From NCBI GenBank assembly GCA_018056585.1, contig JAGPFK010000033.1, forward strand, positions 1-9,048: a DNA stretch of 9,048 nt. The letters are read 5' to 3'. The DNA is from Clostridia bacterium (GTDB lineage Bacteria > Bacillota > Clostridia > Saccharofermentanales > UBA5734). Made by a program: the position numbers and the translations under genes. A model generated the notes under the pieces. It was not told the origin of the DNA. It did no database searches and was given only the letters and a program-made list of their open reading frames with translations. This document shows, piece after piece, positions 7,505 through 9,048 of the stretch (positions are counted from its first letter, which is position 1; every line of letters starts with the position of its first letter).

Positions 7505-7544
7505 AAGATACAATCTTTTACCATTTCGTCTGATAGTCTGATAG
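7491..7544. repeat. CTATCAG/CTGATAG repeat cluster at the DAHP synthase promoter
   Basis: On the plus strand CTGATAG occurs at 7530-7536 and 7538-7544, within a tandem GTCTGATA repeat of 8 bases. The inverted copy CTATCAG lies at 7492-7498, inside the promoter spacer right next to the -35. Three copies of a 7-base word in 53 bases, one of them between -35 and -10, could be an operator for a repressor. The words are short, and no known regulator box is recognised. Confidence 0.35.
7499..7522 (-). terminator. AT-rich hairpin, possible terminator of the glycosyltransferase gene
   Basis: The minus strand can fold as AAAAGAT-TGT-ATCTTTT (7 base pairs), extendable to about 10 with one bulged T (GGTAAAAGAT against ATCTTTTTATCC). 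It lies about 30 bases past the glycosyltransferase stop. The stem is almost all A-T, and its T-run is mostly inside the stem, so termination would be inefficient. It overlaps the DAHP synthase -35. Confidence 0.3.
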
Positions 7545-7552
7545 ATGGTGGG

Positions 7553-9048
7553 TCAGCTTCTCACTTTTTCCTGTTCCGCCCGTCTCATGCTCTTAAACGG
7601 GCTCAAGAGTCCCATATAGACTAAGACTTCTGGCGCGGGCTCGTTTTGACTCAATGCCAAAACCGCCTGTTCCCAGGTGATGCGATGATTCCTGAGAAGG
7701 TGCAGAACAAAATCGTAATGCTGACGATTCGATGATCTGCCAAAATCAGAACAGGCGTTTAAAATGGAGTCTTTTGTTGTATAAACAATACGAAGCGAGG
7801 AAGGATCGATTCCAAGCTCTTGAAAAGTATTCTGAGGCGTCTCATTTGTTATTGCAAAAACAACATCCTTTTGCGTTGCAATCAGCGGATACACTAAGTA
7901 TTTCAGCAGATCGTCACAGCTCAATTCCATATCACAAGAAAAAGATTTCAGATTTTTTACAAACAAAACATGCTGTACATTGGCAACCGCCTGCATAAGC
8001 TGTTCTTCTGAGACAAGACCGTCTCTCAAAAGAACGTCTCCCAGGCGTATTCCCTCTTTATGGGATTGTTCCAGCGCATAGGATAAAGCAACAGGATCGA
8101 CGATCTTTTTTAACAAAAATTCATCACCGATTGTTCTGTAATACCGATAGAGCGCCGATTGGCCCAGAAACTCATGGTCTGTTTTATGCCATGACACCTT
8201 TTTTTGTTCCCCTTTTTCTCTCTTTCGATCTCCAGACAAAAACAATTTCCAGGCTCTGCATGTGGCACAAAAGTTGATGATGTTACCCCATACCATTCGG
8301 ATCGGCATGATCGGCGGCAACAGGCAAGCAACGGCGGCACTTTTGAATCCATAGACATTGGTAATGGCCACACCCCGCTTTATTTGCTGCGCAATCATCA
8401 TGGTCGTTAAAAATACGCATAGCCACCAGGAAAAAGAAAACAACGGATACATGACAGGAACAGAGGTAAAAAGCGAGACTAAAAAGTAAATAAACACAAG
8501 ATAGCCTGGTAAAATCAATAAATTACCGACTTTTGCCTTCAAATCCTTGTAAATTGTATATTTAGCGGAAGGAGTCAGATTTTTTCCTTTAATAATATCA
8601 GCTAAACGGACCGACTGCATGGTGATTCCATAAATCCAACGGGTTTTTTGACGCACCGCGGTTCGAAATGTTGAGGGAAACAAACTTCGTGTTGCAACAT
8701 AGTCCCATCGGACCTGATTTGAATCGAGGAGTCGCGGCACTTTCTCAAGAACGTAATGAACAGGAAATCCTTTCATAGCGAGAAGAAGAGATAATTTATA
8801 ATCTTCCGTCTGGCTGTCTTCCGGAAAAAGCGGTTCATTTTGACAGGCGTCTAAAACGCGATGGGTGATGACAAAACCTGTTCCGGCAGATGGAACCACG
8901 GCAGACAAATCACTTCGCATGCGCATCAATCGGTAATGATTTTCGGCAAATTCATCCGCATAGGTTCCGCTTGTCATTCCCTTCCAAATATTCTTCAGGG
9001 AAGGCATCCTTTGAATGGGAAACACCGGAAACTGAAGCACATCATGAC
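7553..9048 (-). CDS. NfrB-like membrane glycosyltransferase (family 2) with C-terminal MshEN domain, N-terminus cut by the window edge
   Basis: Likely an inner-membrane processive glycosyltransferase making an exopolysaccharide from nucleotide sugars. The frame is open to the right edge, so the GTG at 9040 is probably an internal valine and the first catalytic Asp motifs are missing. Numbered from that codon, the visible part has QFPVFPI at 3-9, GTYADEFAE at 25-33, the acceptor-site motif TED at 78-80, and QKTRW (QxxRW) at 131-135. Membrane segments fall near 171-193, 196-217 and 233-255. WHKTDHEF at 284-291 leads into a cytoplasmic region resembling the MshEN / type II secretion ATPase N-terminal domain: RLGDVLLRDGLVSEEQL at 332-348, then an alpha/beta part to about 430. 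The last 55 residues hold a similar repeat (LLRNHRITWEQAVLAL, then VLVYMGLL). This layout matches E. coli NfrB, whose MshEN domain is known to respond to cyclic di-GMP. The sugar product cannot be predicted. DAHP synthase follows after 105 bases. Confidence 0.85.
   Translation of the reverse strand, partial: HDVLQFPVFPIQRMPSLKNIWKGMTSGTYADEFAENHYRLMRMRSDLSAVVPSAGTGFVITHRVLDACQNEPLFPEDSQTEDYKLSLLLAMKGFPVHYVLEKVPRLLDSNQVRWDYVATRSLFPSTFRTAVRQKTRWIYGITMQSVRLADIIKGKNLTPSAKYTIYKDLKAKVGNLLILPGYLVFIYFLVSLFTSVPVMYPLFSFSWWLCVFLTTMMIAQQIKRGVAITNVYGFKSAAVACLLPPIMPIRMVWGNIINFCATCRAWKLFLSGDRKREKGEQKKVSWHKTDHEFLGQSALYRYYRTIGDEFLLKKIVDPVALSYALEQSHKEGIRLGDVLLRDGLVSEEQLMQAVANVQHVLFVKNLKSFSCDMELSCDDLLKYLVYPLIATQKDVVFAITNETPQNTFQELGIDPSSLRIVYTTKDSILNACSDFGRSSNRQHYDFVLHLLRNHRITWEQAVLALSQNEPAPEVLVYMGLLSPFKSMRRAEQEKVRS

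Noticed and set aside
9038..9040. GTG as the true start of the glycosyltransferase
   Set aside because: The frame continues upstream to the window edge (His-Asp before it), and the known family needs a longer N-terminal catalytic part, so the gene begins outside the window.

Overview
The window looks like chromosomal DNA of a low-to-mid GC Bacillota bacterium, probably Clostridia or a relative. The grounds are the gene order miaB-mutS-mutL, Shine-Dalgarno sequences of the AAGGAG/GGGGGAGG type, AT-rich intergenic gaps with extended -10 promoters, and a clamp-binding motif at the MutS C-terminus. The genus cannot be fixed from the sequence alone. All six genes lie on the minus strand, so transcription runs from right to left. 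I see no tRNA, rRNA, CRISPR array, insertion sequence or phage gene.

Right end (about 7553-9048): the C-terminal part of a membrane family 2 glycosyltransferase of the NfrB type. It carries the TED and QxxRW motifs, membrane segments, and a C-terminal MshEN (type II secretion ATPase N-terminal-like) domain. In characterised proteins MshEN domains bind cyclic di-GMP, so this may be a second-messenger-controlled exopolysaccharide synthase. Its N-terminus is outside the window. Next comes a class I DAHP synthase, the first step of aromatic amino acid synthesis (6419-7447), with its own extended -10 promoter. A small cluster of CTATCAG/CTGATAG repeats lies in the gap upstream of it.

Middle (5344-6219): a CPBP-family (Abi/CAAX-like) intramembrane protease with all three conserved motifs. 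It stands alone, with a good ribosome binding site and a weak candidate terminator behind it.

Left half (1-5157): a compact operon of miaB (tRNA methylthiotransferase), mutS and mutL. Both junctions are 4-base ATGA overlaps with the next Shine-Dalgarno inside the upstream gene, which suggests translational coupling. MutS recognises mismatches and MutL is its ATPase partner. mutL runs off the left edge after its N-terminal ATPase half. A likely promoter for the operon sits at 5209-5217.

Most of the window is ordinary housekeeping. The item most worth a second look is the glycosyltransferase-MshEN protein. The CTATCAG repeat cluster at the aromatic biosynthesis promoter comes next. I did not find a clearly new multi-gene system.
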